NCBI GenBank assembly: GCA_027923505.1
Contig: BROI01000009.1
Span: 806,001 to 870,000 of the forward strand
DNA: 64,000 nucleotides
DNA from: Mayamaea pseudoterrestris
Taxonomy: Eukaryota; Bacillariophyta; Bacillariophyceae; Sellaphorales; Sellaphoraceae
Direction: 5' to 3'
Part shown: piece after piece, positions 1 through 9,604 of the stretch
Layout of the letters: each line of letters starts with the position of its first letter
Numbering within the stretch: the first letter of the stretch is position 1
The notes under the pieces: generated by a model
What the model was told of the DNA's origin: nothing
Databases searched by the model: none
The model's input: the letters and a program-made list of their open reading frames with translations, nothing else
Made by a program: the position numbers and the translations under genes

Positions 1-159
1 GCGCTGCCAACTGACGACTTGAACAAGATGCTTGATATTCAAAGCAGCATATATCATCGGAACGTTAAAGACCTGAAAGCCTGATGATATTTCTATTCTA
101 GGAAAGAGCACAGTGAAGGCAGCCATGATTTGACTTCTGCGGCCGGCGCCGAGGACCAT
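1..159 (-). CDS. DUF3605-like protein, copy 1, 5' end only
   Basis: These are the first 53 codons of a minus-strand gene that runs off the left edge. The start is the ATG at 159, matching the better-resolved second copy at 33337. The visible part is hydrophobic and carries a few substitutions relative to copy 2, but no stop. The gene diverges from the glycosyltransferase starting at 452, and the 292 bp between them must hold both promoters. Family assignment rests entirely on the C-terminal part seen in copy 2. Confidence 0.5.
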   Translation of the reverse strand, partial: MVLGAGRRSQIMAAFTVLFPRIEISSGFQVFNVPMIYAALNIKHLVQVVSWQR

Positions 160-451
160 GTTGATGGATGTCCCTGCAGATGGTACGTGATACGTCACCG
201 GGAGAACTAGCTCCTATTAGGGATGCCTTGTAGCGTTGTTTGTTTAAATTCCTTGCAAGATACTGTAGTTGCGTGCCGTGAAGGACGGAAGTGCCTGCAC
301 ATGCAAGATTTGCGACGCGACGGAAAATGATCACCTGTCGGAGCGCAACTGAATCTGTCATAGCGGTAATCAGTCATTCGCGGCCCGCGCCGCTGCGCGC
401 GATTTTGTCAATCCAAAAAAAAACGATCATCCGACATCCGACGGCGCAACC

Positions 452-1816
452 ATGGTGCAGGTCCATCGCCTCGCGACGCCCCGCAGTCGCACCAAGCCTC
501 ATCTTGTATTGAATGGAACCAAAATACTTTGTGGCGTGATCGTTCTGATTTGCGTCATTCTCTTCATCGAAACGTCAACAAGCACGACGAGTCGACCTGA
601 TGCTGCAGCTCGATCGTCCTTACTGCAGCTTCGCACGAAGAACGCCGATGACGTCTCGCAAAAGAAGGGATTAGCTACAGTTGCTTTTGCTGTAAGCATT
701 ACCGGATGTGGTTCTGATCCGATCACGGAAGGAGCTGCAGTATTAATGCACTCCATTCATCGAGCATCAGTGCTCGGATCGCTTGGCGGAAAGTACGACT
801 ACGACTTGTTTGCCATTTACCACCCGCAGGCTGCAGAATGTGCAAAGCCACTACAGAAGCTTGGGTGGAAATTGCTTGAAAGAGATGTTTTTGTAAAGGT
901 TAGCGACATTAAAGGAGACTATCTGCGCGAAAAGATTGAATCAAATGGATGCTGTGGAGAAAAGGAACTGATCAAGCTTGAAGCGTATACGCTCACCGAC
1001 TATCCCATTGTCGTACACCTTGATCTTGATGTATTGGTATTAAAGCCCATGGATGACGTCTTTGACATGATGCTGGCGACAGAGCCAGTCGATGCGGCCC
1101 AATACTCGGACGTTTTGATGCAGTATCCACCGCAAACAACGCCTGCTCGCATCAACGCCTTCTTCACCTACGACTACAATATGGTCAGTCCTCACACGGT
1201 GCATAAACCAGTACAAGGAGGTCTGATCATTCTTCGTCCCGATTTGCACGTTTACGAGGAATTTCGGCAGATTGTTTTGGAAGGTGACTTTCGCTCGAGC
1301 CAAGGCTCAAACGGCTCTGGATGGGGCGGCAAAGTTGGGCCGTTTCACGGATCCATGACTTTTCAAGGCATTGTTCCATACTACTACAATGTTTTGCACG
1401 AGGGAAAGGAATCACTAGTTTTGAATCGCTGCGTCTACAACCAAATGTGTGACAATCCACGCGACCGTCCGACTAAAAACGATATCGTTTCCGGAACATG
1501 TCGAACGGGAGAAGCAGAATGCGAGGATTGTCGGTCTCGGCCGCTCGAGGACGTAGTGACGACGCATTTTACACTCTGCCAAAAGCCATGGTGGTGTCTT
1601 CCCCATACACAGGATGCGATACAGCACCGACTCTGTCAGAAGCTGACACGCGAATGGTATCGGGTGCGTTCTGAAATGGAACAGTCATGGGGTCGGTCTG
1701 GTCAAGGTGCAGGCAACTATATGCAGGATATTTTCTTTGGATATTGCCAGCACAGTGGCCACCAAGGGTACACACCTATTGGCGAACCATATGGAGCTGT
1801 CAGCAGCAAATTGTAA
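452..1816 (+). CDS. Type II membrane glycosyltransferase, GT8-like (GT-A fold), copy 1
   Basis: Intronless, 454 aa. A short basic N-terminus is followed by one membrane anchor (about residues 25-41), then a lumenal domain beginning with VAFAVSIT. The D-L-D triad at residues 191-193, in the context VVHLDLDVLVLKP, is the metal and nucleotide-sugar binding DxD motif of GT-A enzymes. The C-terminal half is rich in conserved cysteines (CVYNQMCDNPR, CEDCRSRP, CQKPWWC), expected to form disulfides in the ER or Golgi. The ATG at 452 has a good context (aaccATGg). The sugar and acceptor cannot be read from sequence. It is paralogous to the gene at 2285 and about 97% identical to the copy at 33620, which differs by a small indel after the anchor. 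GT8-like is a best guess; the DxD glycosyltransferase class is firm. Confidence 0.8.
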   Translation: MVQVHRLATPRSRTKPHLVLNGTKILCGVIVLICVILFIETSTSTTSRPDAAARSSLLQLRTKNADDVSQKKGLATVAFAVSITGCGSDPITEGAAVLMHSIHRASVLGSLGGKYDYDLFAIYHPQAAECAKPLQKLGWKLLERDVFVKVSDIKGDYLREKIESNGCCGEKELIKLEAYTLTDYPIVVHLDLDVLVLKPMDDVFDMMLATEPVDAAQYSDVLMQYPPQTTPARINAFFTYDYNMVSPHTVHKPVQGGLIILRPDLHVYEEFRQIVLEGDFRSSQGSNGSGWGGKVGPFHGSMTFQGIVPYYYNVLHEGKESLVLNRCVYNQMCDNPRDRPTKNDIVSGTCRTGEAECEDCRSRPLEDVVTTHFTLCQKPWWCLPHTQDAIQHRLCQKLTREWYRVRSEMEQSWGRSGQGAGNYMQDIFFGYCQHSGHQGYTPIGEPYGAVSSKL

Positions 1817-2284
1817 TTGATGGTATTGCAACACTTGTTATACGCGAGCCAGGCAGAAACGGCGCCGATGAAGCACAACCTAAAGCATCCAACGTGTTTT
1901 CGCACTGCTTAAAGGTGCTTAATGACCGTCGACTACGACCAGACATTTGAGCCCTGTCTCGTTTCAGTTGCCATTTGGAAATAATATCCACGGCGACTGC
2001 CCGTGCTGCACGTGAGACTTCATTTAAGTATTGAAGCGTTTATTTTAACAAGTAGACTTTGCGCAAAAGAACCTCTATTTTCAATTCGCAAAGAGTTGTA
2101 TTATTCAAACAGACGAATACCAGCTGCACACTTTGGTAAACAGATCAACTACCGGTACCGGTAGTAGCGTAAACAAGGTTAGTCGCAGCGCAACTCATTG
2201 TGACATGCGACTTTTCCGTCGGCGACCTACAATTACAACGATGAAATTGTGGATGAACTTATCATCGGCCCCAAGTCCGACGCC
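1817..2284. other. Intergenic region between the paired glycosyltransferases
   Basis: No coding potential is seen. It holds the 3' flank of the first gene and the promoter and leader of the second. A double palindromic motif (accggtaccggt) lies near 2150-2163; copy 2 has one unit fewer at 35332. Confidence 0.6.
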
Positions 2285-3676
2285 ATGAGTTCAGCTCAGC
2301 GCACTCGGATTTTTGGATCAACAATGAACAGATATACAACATATCTGGCTGTATTCATTATTTTGCTCTTGGTTGCCGTTGTCTTCACCATCGAATCGAA
2401 CCAAAAGCTTTTGATGCCTGCGCAGATCGATGATGTGTCGCTGATTTTTGCCGGCGATCTTACAACGCAAAAGCTCGCTTCGAGACCTATAAAGGTCGCG
2501 TACGCAGTATCAATCACGTCGTGCAACTCGGGACCATATGCGACTTCCTTAGCAGATGCGGCAGCCGTCTTAAAGCATTCGATCCATCGCGCATCAATTC
2601 ACGGAACACTCGGCGGTCGCTACGACCACGACAGCTTTGTCATCTCTTATCCTGGTGCAAAAGAATGCTCAGCTGCTTTGGAAGATTTTGGATGGAAAGT
2701 GATAGAGCGACCAATCTTGGTCAACGTAAGCGAAATTCGAGGCAACCACATGCGAGAGAATGTCGACAACACGGGGTGCTGCGGCTCAAAGGAGTTTATA
2801 AAACTTGAGGCATATACAATGACTGATTACCCAATAGTTGTACATCTGGACCTTGACACTTTGGTTCTGAAACCAATGGATGACCTATTCGACGTGATGC
2901 TGAACACGTCGCCAACTATCGGCGCTGATCATTACAAAAACTTTATCATGCAGCATAGCAACAAGAATCAAACGACAATTCCCGATCGCGTCAATGCTTT
3001 TTTCACTTACGACTACAACATGGTTACGTCAAGTACTGTATATAAACCCGTACAAGGGGGCTTGATTGTTGTGAGGCCTGATCTCAATGTGTATGAAGCG
3101 TTTCGCCAAATTGTACTTGAAGGGGATTTCCGCAGTGGAGAAGAGCGAAATGGCATTGGTTGGGGCGGAAAGGTTGGACCATTTTATGGCGGCATGACCT
3201 TTCAAGGCATAATTCCCTACTATTACGATGTTCTTCACCCTGGGCAGGCTCTTGAACTAAATCGATGCGTCTACAACCAAATGTGCGACAATCCCCGGGA
3301 GCCGGTTGCAGAAAACAGCACCATACCAGGGAAATGCTTAACGAATGAAACCGAATGCGAAGACTGTCGCGCTCGTCCCGTAAATGAGATTGTAACGGCT
3401 CATTACACCATTTGTCAAAAACCCTGGTCATGTCATGCCCATGCCGAGGAATCCATTGGACATCAGCTTTGCCGTAATCTTATGCGTGAATGGTTTCGCG
3501 TACGCTCTGAAATGGAGATTTCTTGGGGCCGCAAGGGACTGGGAGCGGGTAGTTACGAACCAGACATTTTCTTTGGGTTCTGTCGCGGGCATGGCGACTT
3601 TAGTTACCTTCCGATTCAGCAGCCGTTTGGTCGACCTTTGGCCATCAACTCAGATGGCCATAACACAACTTTATAG
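2285..3676 (+). CDS. Type II membrane glycosyltransferase, GT8-like, second paralogue, copy 1
   Basis: Intronless, 463 aa from the ATG at 2285. An in-frame upstream extension has no ATG, and copy 2 starts at the same point, so 2285 is preferred. There is a single membrane anchor at about residues 17-36, then a lumenal domain with VVHLDLDTLVLKP (DxD at 189-191). It shares QGGLIV.RPDL, VLEGDFRSG, GWGGKVGPF and the cysteine-rich tail with its upstream neighbour, so the two arose by an older local duplication before the whole block doubled. Probable Golgi glycan-modifying enzyme of unknown specificity. It differs from the copy at 35459 at about five residues. Confidence 0.8.
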   Translation: MSSAQRTRIFGSTMNRYTTYLAVFIILLLVAVVFTIESNQKLLMPAQIDDVSLIFAGDLTTQKLASRPIKVAYAVSITSCNSGPYATSLADAAAVLKHSIHRASIHGTLGGRYDHDSFVISYPGAKECSAALEDFGWKVIERPILVNVSEIRGNHMRENVDNTGCCGSKEFIKLEAYTMTDYPIVVHLDLDTLVLKPMDDLFDVMLNTSPTIGADHYKNFIMQHSNKNQTTIPDRVNAFFTYDYNMVTSSTVYKPVQGGLIVVRPDLNVYEAFRQIVLEGDFRSGEERNGIGWGGKVGPFYGGMTFQGIIPYYYDVLHPGQALELNRCVYNQMCDNPREPVAENSTIPGKCLTNETECEDCRARPVNEIVTAHYTICQKPWSCHAHAEESIGHQLCRNLMREWFRVRSEMEISWGRKGLGAGSYEPDIFFGFCRGHGDFSYLPIQQPFGRPLAINSDGHNTTL

Positions 3677-4499
3677 ATATCATATTAACGTGCTGCCACT
3701 GTTAGGCATACTATAATTGCAAGAATTTCGTCGCCAAGTAGATGAACCCCGCACGTAAGAAGGTTACAACTGCATTTTTCCTGTCGCAACACTTTATCGC
3801 ATCGGTTACTATGTAATTCCGACCGAAGGGAGATGCTAGCTTCAGAGTTTAAAAAGGTCTCGACACTCTTTGAATTTACTCTGACTAATTTGTTTTTAAG
3901 GAGGAGCAAATACGCGAGTGCTTGGCAATCACTCTAACCTTGCATGCCACTTTAGTATTACCTAGCTAGCTTCCTCGTGCTCAAAGAAACAATTGGTGCA
4001 ATTGGAAGCGAAATCTGTGCCATCCATACTACGGTAGATAGGGACACCTTACTGTACTGTAATTGTCGGTATTTTACTATCCTGCATTACTTTCTTGTCT
4101 ACCGGTAGTACGAGAGAATAGCAAATTTTGTTAGCAGTGCCGGTAGGTCATGAATCATCAGCCCCGGGCATGATGCGTATCATAGCTCCCGTGTCTCTTT
4201 CCTTCGCCTCCATTGTTCTTTAGCTTCTCATTTTACTGCCTCACTGTTGCAAGTTGGAGGGTGGTCGACGGAGTGACATATATGATACCGGTATTAGGTA
4301 CATGTGTAGGTCAAGCTGAGTAGATTCGAACGCTATACCGACACTTACTTCAACAACATCGTCACTTTCTATCAACGTCATTTTTCAGCTTCAAGATGAC
4401 CCTGCCTTCGTAAAAAGTGCAAGCAGAATGTCCCCAATCATCGCTTTACAATAGCCTGCAGGGGTACGTCAGCCTTGCGAATTGTGTCCGCATTAAGTG
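3677..4499. other. Intergenic region up to the retroelement insertion
   Basis: No gene recognised. The stretch is conserved in copy 2 (36851-37675) with scattered substitutions. It carries several CCGGTA-type motifs (about 4100, 4141 and 4286), and originally formed part of the upstream region of the TPR-like gene, now 8.7 kb away. Confidence 0.6.
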
Positions 4500-4731
4500 C
4501 AATCAGCGTGGGCGCTGATTGCCCTCTGTCGCTCGGCTGCTTCGTTCTTCCAAAGTGTTGCGCGCGTTGGCGCGCTTAGACTTGCTCGTGCCTCAGGTGG
4601 CTCGACGAGTGTAGCGAGAGTCGGGTCGCATGGTCTGAGGAACACGGAGTGGACTCCGGGTTCCCAGAGCAGGAGACACGTCATGGATGACGCCTGAGGA
4701 GAATCCTGTCTTGCAGGATTCGCCACAACCC
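4500..4731 (-). repeat. Split direct repeat, unit B2 (outer)
   Basis: Nearly identical to 4975-5205 in the same orientation, differing at a handful of positions. It starts with a short palindrome (aatcagcg-tggg-cgctgatt) at the very edge of the element. Confidence 0.9.
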
Positions 4732-4746
4732 GGGTGGGTGGGCGGG

Positions 4747-4974
4747 AACAAAAACGGAGATGCTATTGCTAACAAGGGTGCAAGAGCTGATCCGAAAGGA
4801 ATGGCTTGCCGCTGAAAGCCGATGGCTTGGAGGGATGTCCAAGTGTCGCAGCAGCAGTCTCAATGTCCTAGCGGCAATCTCAATGTCATCCAAACTGTGT
4901 CTGCTACTGTACCCGTAGGTTTCCTACGGGTAGTCCCTAGGGCGGGCTCCTCTGTGCATCCGCTCTAAGCCGGA
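4747..4974 (-). repeat. Split direct repeat, unit A2
   Basis: Matches 13062-13233 at the far end of the element, but is longer. It directly abuts unit B1 at 4974/4975, giving the A2-B1 junction expected of split direct repeats. It contains a hairpin (acccgtagg-ttt-cctacgggt). Confidence 0.88.
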
Positions 4975-5205
4975 CAATCAGCGTGGGCGCTGATTGCCCT
5001 CCGTCGCTCGGCTGCTTCGTTCTTCCAACGTGTTGCGCGCGTTGGCGCGCTTAGACTTGCTCGTGCCTCAGGTGGCTCGAAAGTGTAGCGAGAGTCGGGT
5101 CGCATGGTCTGAGGAACACGGAGTGGACTCCGGGTTCCCAGAGCAGGAGACACGTCATGGATGACGCCTGAGGAGAATCCTGTCTTGCAGGATTCGCCAC
5201 AACCC
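4975..5205 (-). repeat. Split direct repeat, unit B1 (inner)
   Basis: Second copy of the 4500-4731 unit, adjoining the internal coding region. The next 270 bp up to the recombinase frame show no coding potential. Confidence 0.9.
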
Positions 5206-5476
5206 ACACGACTCAGCGAGCAAGGCTGAAGGCGTCAAGCCACAACAACAGAGTGCCTGTGGCAAGAACCGCGGAAAGGAAGAAGAAGGAAGCAGGGGAA
5301 AGAAAGGAGAAAAGGTCCTGGTCAGTGCAATGTTGGGAAAGGGAGGACGTCAGGTGAGGAGCGCCAGGACGATCTGAACTCGGGGGAGTCAGTGCCCTTG
5401 GATGCAAACTTGAATTGTCCAATCCTCAAGTTCCCAATGCAAGAAAGAATGGGTAAATGAAAAGGTGTATTTTTAA

Positions 5477-6778
5477 TTATAGCATTATTGCGCCTTTAAT
5501 GGCATTGCTGGTAAGTGTACCAATTTTTTCTGAACATTCGCGTAAATAATGGTGCACCGAAGGTGGTGACCAGCGTAAGCGAAACGCTATTTCTTCAATG
5601 CTCATACCAGAGTTATTGAGTGCTACTGCAGCAGTAACGCGATTTGAATGAGCAACAATTCGTGTAATGTTGAGTCGTAGGAAGTGGTTTGGATTGGGGT
5701 AAGCGCCAATCACTGCCTGCCGCATTACCCGGATTACGTCGCGCGCTTTGAGGTAATGGTAGTCGCCATTGTTGTTGTAGCGAAAAACTCCAAGTGGTTC
5801 TGCGTATGGTGCCTTGTGAAGAATTTTGGCACGTAGAATCAGCGAAATGCTGGCCCGTATAGGGCAGATAAATTTATGGCCCGAGCGTCGAAACTTGCGA
5901 ATCGTAAAATTGTTTTGGCTTTTGTCAAACCGGAAACGAATGTGTAATTCATACGCACTTTCGCCTGCTTTATGTAACATGGAATGTGGCAAGAGAACGT
6001 TGCATTTTGTATAAAAAACAAAGTCGAGGTCCACAAAGCCTAATGGCCAACCTGCCCATTGACCAGCGTCTCTGCTGTTGGGTACTTTGCTAAAATGGCC
6101 ACGTTTGGCAGTGGACTGTGCATATTCGTTAGCGCGTGATCCTGTGAATACGCCAAGGCAAGTCCAGTCAAGAACAGAGGCTTCCAGATCCAGGTGCGCA
6201 GTTGTGTCCGTGGTTGCTGCTGCACAAACAGACTGGTAGAGGAAGTCAAACATGCGATGCGTGTATGGCTCGCGTTTTTCCTTGGTTGTTTGCCATTTCC
6301 GACGACTGTCCAGAATATCAGCCAGTAAGGGATGGTGGCCCGAGCCGCGAGGATCTTGGATCGAAAATCTGCGTTGTACAAAAGTCTCCAGGAATGAATG
6401 GGCTGAGTTCAGGTAAGTTACCAATGATTTGGTGCAGAGAGGCGTGGGATCTTGTTGGGTGGCAAATTTTTGTGATTTCTTTTTAGCCAGCAGCGATTGT
6501 CCCCTTGAAACAACATCAAACATGTATGCGGCAATTACCGAGATTTCTTGCCCCGGTGCGAGCGCTGTAAGAGACTCGTCCGTAAACCCTGCGTCGATCG
6601 CCCATTCACCAAAATTTTTGGCGCGGCTGTCAAATGTTTTATCGTTTTTGGACCGTATGTCGCCTCGTTCGCGCTCCCGTCGATCACGGAGGAGATTGTC
6701 AAAAGCAAGTCGCGCTCCACTCGGTAAATGCTGCATGTTGCTAGCGCCTGCGTTTCCGGCGTGATAACGGACTCCCAC
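5477..6778 (-). CDS. Element part: tyrosine recombinase
   Basis: 433-codon frame of the retroelement. The C-terminal half has the tyrosine recombinase signature: an Arg in GSRANEY, then HSNR, a Trp in LRWSPPS and a Tyr in HHYLRE. It overlaps the end of the RT frame by about 240 bp in another frame, as in other DIRS-order elements. Confidence 0.88.
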   Translation of the reverse strand: MGVRYHAGNAGASNMQHLPSGARLAFDNLLRDRRERERGDIRSKNDKTFDSRAKNFGEWAIDAGFTDESLTALAPGQEISVIAAYMFDVVSRGQSLLAKKKSQKFATQQDPTPLCTKSLVTYLNSAHSFLETFVQRRFSIQDPRGSGHHPLLADILDSRRKWQTTKEKREPYTHRMFDFLYQSVCAAATTDTTAHLDLEASVLDWTCLGVFTGSRANEYAQSTAKRGHFSKVPNSRDAGQWAGWPLGFVDLDFVFYTKCNVLLPHSMLHKAGESAYELHIRFRFDKSQNNFTIRKFRRSGHKFICPIRASISLILRAKILHKAPYAEPLGVFRYNNNGDYHYLKARDVIRVMRQAVIGAYPNPNHFLRLNITRIVAHSNRVTAAVALNNSGMSIEEIAFRLRWSPPSVHHYLRECSEKIGTLTSNAIKGAIML

Positions 6779-9594
6779 GACTCCGTCGAGGTTTTGAAGC
6801 GAGAAAGTCGGTCCGCCTCCACATTGTTGGCTCCCGGCAAGTGACGTCCCTGGATGCAGAAAGTGAGACAGCTGTAAGTGGTGATGGCCTGTAAGAATCG
6901 TGCCAGCCTACGAATTTCAGGATCCCGGCTGCGCGCAGCGTGACGCATCCAGGAAAGGGCCGAAGTATTGTCGGCCAAGACGCTAATGACATGTTGGTTG
7001 TGTTTGGTTTGTGGATTTGCCATTAAAGCACTCAGCGTGAGAATCACATTTATTATAATGGCAATGAACTCCAGAATGTTGATATGGAGGGGATCACCAG
7101 TGGTGTGATGTGCCAATTCATGGAATGCTCGCATTGGAATGTTACAACTGAGCAGGTCCGATGCGTTGAGGCACCACATAAACAAGAGCTCAATATTCCA
7201 GCCTCCAACGCCAGACATGCTCGCATCACTTTTCATGGTGTTTGTTGGTACCCTTGGAATGAGCAGACCAATTGGCTTGCGCCATACGTGTGACCATTTG
7301 TCCGTGTTTAAAGTTGGACGTAAAATGCGCAAGTCGGCCAGTGCCTCCTTTGATATAGCAATCCTTGTTTTGCTCCACCATTGACGGCGAGCATAGTTCG
7401 CATTGGGGCTGGAGCGAAATGCTGCGTCGGCTTTACTTGCTGCGTCAGTGAGAGACTGCTGTAGGCGGATGGAAAGGAAATCGGCGAGATCACTGACTAA
7501 AGTTCCATGGCATATTAAACCCAATATTTCTGCCTTTTCCACTGGCGTGACTGTAATGTAATCAGGCCGAAAACCGGTTGGTTTGTCACTGAGGCGATCA
7601 ATGAGAGATGCCAAGCGTGCCTGTTTGTCCGCAGGCCAGGACAATTCCATACGGCGCGAATCCCAATCAAGACCCAAGTAGAGCAGTTTGTGTGAAATTT
7701 CCATTTTCCATTTGCGTGGGTTGATACATAAAGCGCGTCGCGCTGGAGTTGGTTCACCAAAAACAATGCGAGCCGCAATGACGCTTCTGGTAATTGCGTT
7801 CAAAATCGTGCCGCGTGTCGCCGCGACGGCTTGATCGTCGACAAAGCTGGAAAAGCCAAATCTATAGTCGCGTCCAAGTATTGAGCGAACACCCGTGTTC
7901 TTTGAGTCTGCCGTTGACTGTTGAAATGTTGCAATGGTCTCGTTGGTGGGCTCGTCGCTTAGCACTATTGTGTTTGACAGGTCGGTGGTGGCCTCGCCAA
8001 TATCAAGGAGCGCAGCAATCTGGCTGCGTAGTTCACCAAGTATCATGTAGTATCCTGGTGAATTTCGTGCGCCAAAAATTAGCCCCACCGGGACGACAAG
8101 AAATGGACCAAGGACGGATGCAAAAGCCACAGCAATGTCTGGGTGGTAGTGCAGCCAGCGGAACGCAGCTGATATGTCATCAGCAGCCAGAAAAATCTCA
8201 TCGTCCGGATTATCGAGGCGCATGTTATAAATTAGCTGGAGATAGCGGCGCAGCACAGTGCCGTAATACACTCTTGGATTGAACTGGTCACTGTCTGGGT
8301 GGAGAGAGTCTGGAATTTGCTTGTTGATCATGCCTTCGTCTGTTGTTGTAATTGGATTTGATGGATCGCATACAATCCGCCCTTCGTCACCAAGACGGCC
8401 CACTTTTGGAGGGATGTAGGAGATAATGGCAAGGAACAAGCCTGGGATAAACTTCCATAGAAAGCGAGGAAACATTATGTGGTATGACATTTTTTCTTCC
8501 TTGCGGAATTTGTCCGTTACGTCGTCCCAGCACTCGTCCAAACGACGGTTGTCAAGCTGTTCTCGTGCACGAACATCCTCAAATTTGCCAACAAAGTTGC
8601 TTTTACCTGGAACGCCTTCATGAATAATGCGTATTGCTTCATCCAATTTCACCGGTGGATAATCCGGTGGGCGCGAGGCAGTGCGTAGCGTTTCCACGAC
8701 ATCACAGAGTAGCGAGCGATCTTGGTGCTGGTAGGTGTATTCACCACCAAGCCAGCGCAGTAAGTCACCATAGTTAACGTCAAAGCGTAGAAGGGCTGCA
8801 CCCATGTCATTTGCTCGAGTCATGCTGATAGGTGAATCGTCGTCCGCCGGAAACAGGCGTGGCACACGTAGGTGTGGGACGGCTCGTGCTGTTGCACGCT
8901 GGCGCAGAAGTGCATATTTTTCCCAACAAGGTTCAACAGCAGCCATTGTTTGGCGATCTGAGACTGTAAGCCACTGCCATACAAGGTGTAAGGCCATGTG
9001 GTGCGATGGCTGTGCGTGTCGCGTCGAAATATCAGGAGTCGCTTTGCCCCAACCAAATTTTCGTCGAAGCCAAATGCGTGGATCAGGATGCATGACGGTT
9101 GTTGAACCAAAGACTGGATGTAAGAAATCAGGATATGCAGACTGTAGGGTTGCTGATTCAGTGTCCGTTAAAAATTGCCAAACTGGGGCCATGATGGTTG
9201 CCAGAAAGTGATCCCAATTGTATCGCGTCACAGAAGAGGCGCGAGTTGGTTTGCGATGTGTGCATCGGAGGAGTCGAACTGGCCGCGCACCAGTTGTTGG
9301 AATGTGTGGCAGAATGTTGCGCAGGGATTGGTTGCAAATGGATACGGAGGCTGGAGTCGACGGTGGGACCGTGTGCCTCATCTCCACGAGAGTGTTTGCT
9401 GTTTCAATCCGCGGGTGATGGCAATTGTGTCGTCTCAGCGTTGTTGCAGCAGTCCAGTTCAATGTTAATTTGTGTGATTTTTCTATAGTTGTTATGTAAA
9501 AAGGCACAATTGGGATAAGTTGAGCTTGGCCCATCCTGTGCTGCTTGTGCGCCCGCCGGCGTCGCCGACAATGTGTCGAGATCGAGTGTTTCAC
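6535..9594 (-). CDS. Element part: reverse transcriptase and RNase H
   Basis: 1019-codon frame. Reverse transcriptase motifs are visible, including SSFVDDQAV as the catalytic box, followed by an RNase H-type region (KSDASMSGVGGW). It lies between the gag-like and recombinase frames, the standard order in DIRS-order elements. Confidence 0.88.
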   Translation of the reverse strand: MKHSISTHCRRRRRAHKQHRMGQAQLIPIVPFYITTIEKSHKLTLNWTAATTLRRHNCHHPRIETANTLVEMRHTVPPSTPASVSICNQSLRNILPHIPTTGARPVRLLRCTHRKPTRASSVTRYNWDHFLATIMAPVWQFLTDTESATLQSAYPDFLHPVFGSTTVMHPDPRIWLRRKFGWGKATPDISTRHAQPSHHMALHLVWQWLTVSDRQTMAAVEPCWEKYALLRQRATARAVPHLRVPRLFPADDDSPISMTRANDMGAALLRFDVNYGDLLRWLGGEYTYQHQDRSLLCDVVETLRTASRPPDYPPVKLDEAIRIIHEGVPGKSNFVGKFEDVRAREQLDNRRLDECWDDVTDKFRKEEKMSYHIMFPRFLWKFIPGLFLAIISYIPPKVGRLGDEGRIVCDPSNPITTTDEGMINKQIPDSLHPDSDQFNPRVYYGTVLRRYLQLIYNMRLDNPDDEIFLAADDISAAFRWLHYHPDIAVAFASVLGPFLVVPVGLIFGARNSPGYYMILGELRSQIAALLDIGEATTDLSNTIVLSDEPTNETIATFQQSTADSKNTGVRSILGRDYRFGFSSFVDDQAVAATRGTILNAITRSVIAARIVFGEPTPARRALCINPRKWKMEISHKLLYLGLDWDSRRMELSWPADKQARLASLIDRLSDKPTGFRPDYITVTPVEKAEILGLICHGTLVSDLADFLSIRLQQSLTDAASKADAAFRSSPNANYARRQWWSKTRIAISKEALADLRILRPTLNTDKWSHVWRKPIGLLIPRVPTNTMKSDASMSGVGGWNIELLFMWCLNASDLLSCNIPMRAFHELAHHTTGDPLHINILEFIAIIINVILTLSALMANPQTKHNQHVISVLADNTSALSWMRHAARSRDPEIRRLARFLQAITTYSCLTFCIQGRHLPGANNVEADRLSRFKTSTESWESVITPETQALATCSIYRVERDLLLTISSVIDGSANEATYGPKTIKHLTAAPKILVNGRSTQGLRTSLLQRSHRGKKSR

Positions 9595-9604
9595 CTTGGT
9601 GGAG

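Noticed and set aside
2249-2284. Longer version of the second glycosyltransferase
   Set aside because: The extension begins with GTG, not ATG, and the second copy has no such start; 2285 is used instead.
4500-5205. Simple tandem duplication or LTR pair at the left end of the element
   Set aside because: The second unit type recurs alone at 13062-13233, which fits split direct repeats (A1 ... B1-A2-B2) and not LTRs.
7794-8282. Plus-strand open frame of 162 codons inside the retroelement
   Set aside because: Antisense shadow of the RT frame, with no motif.
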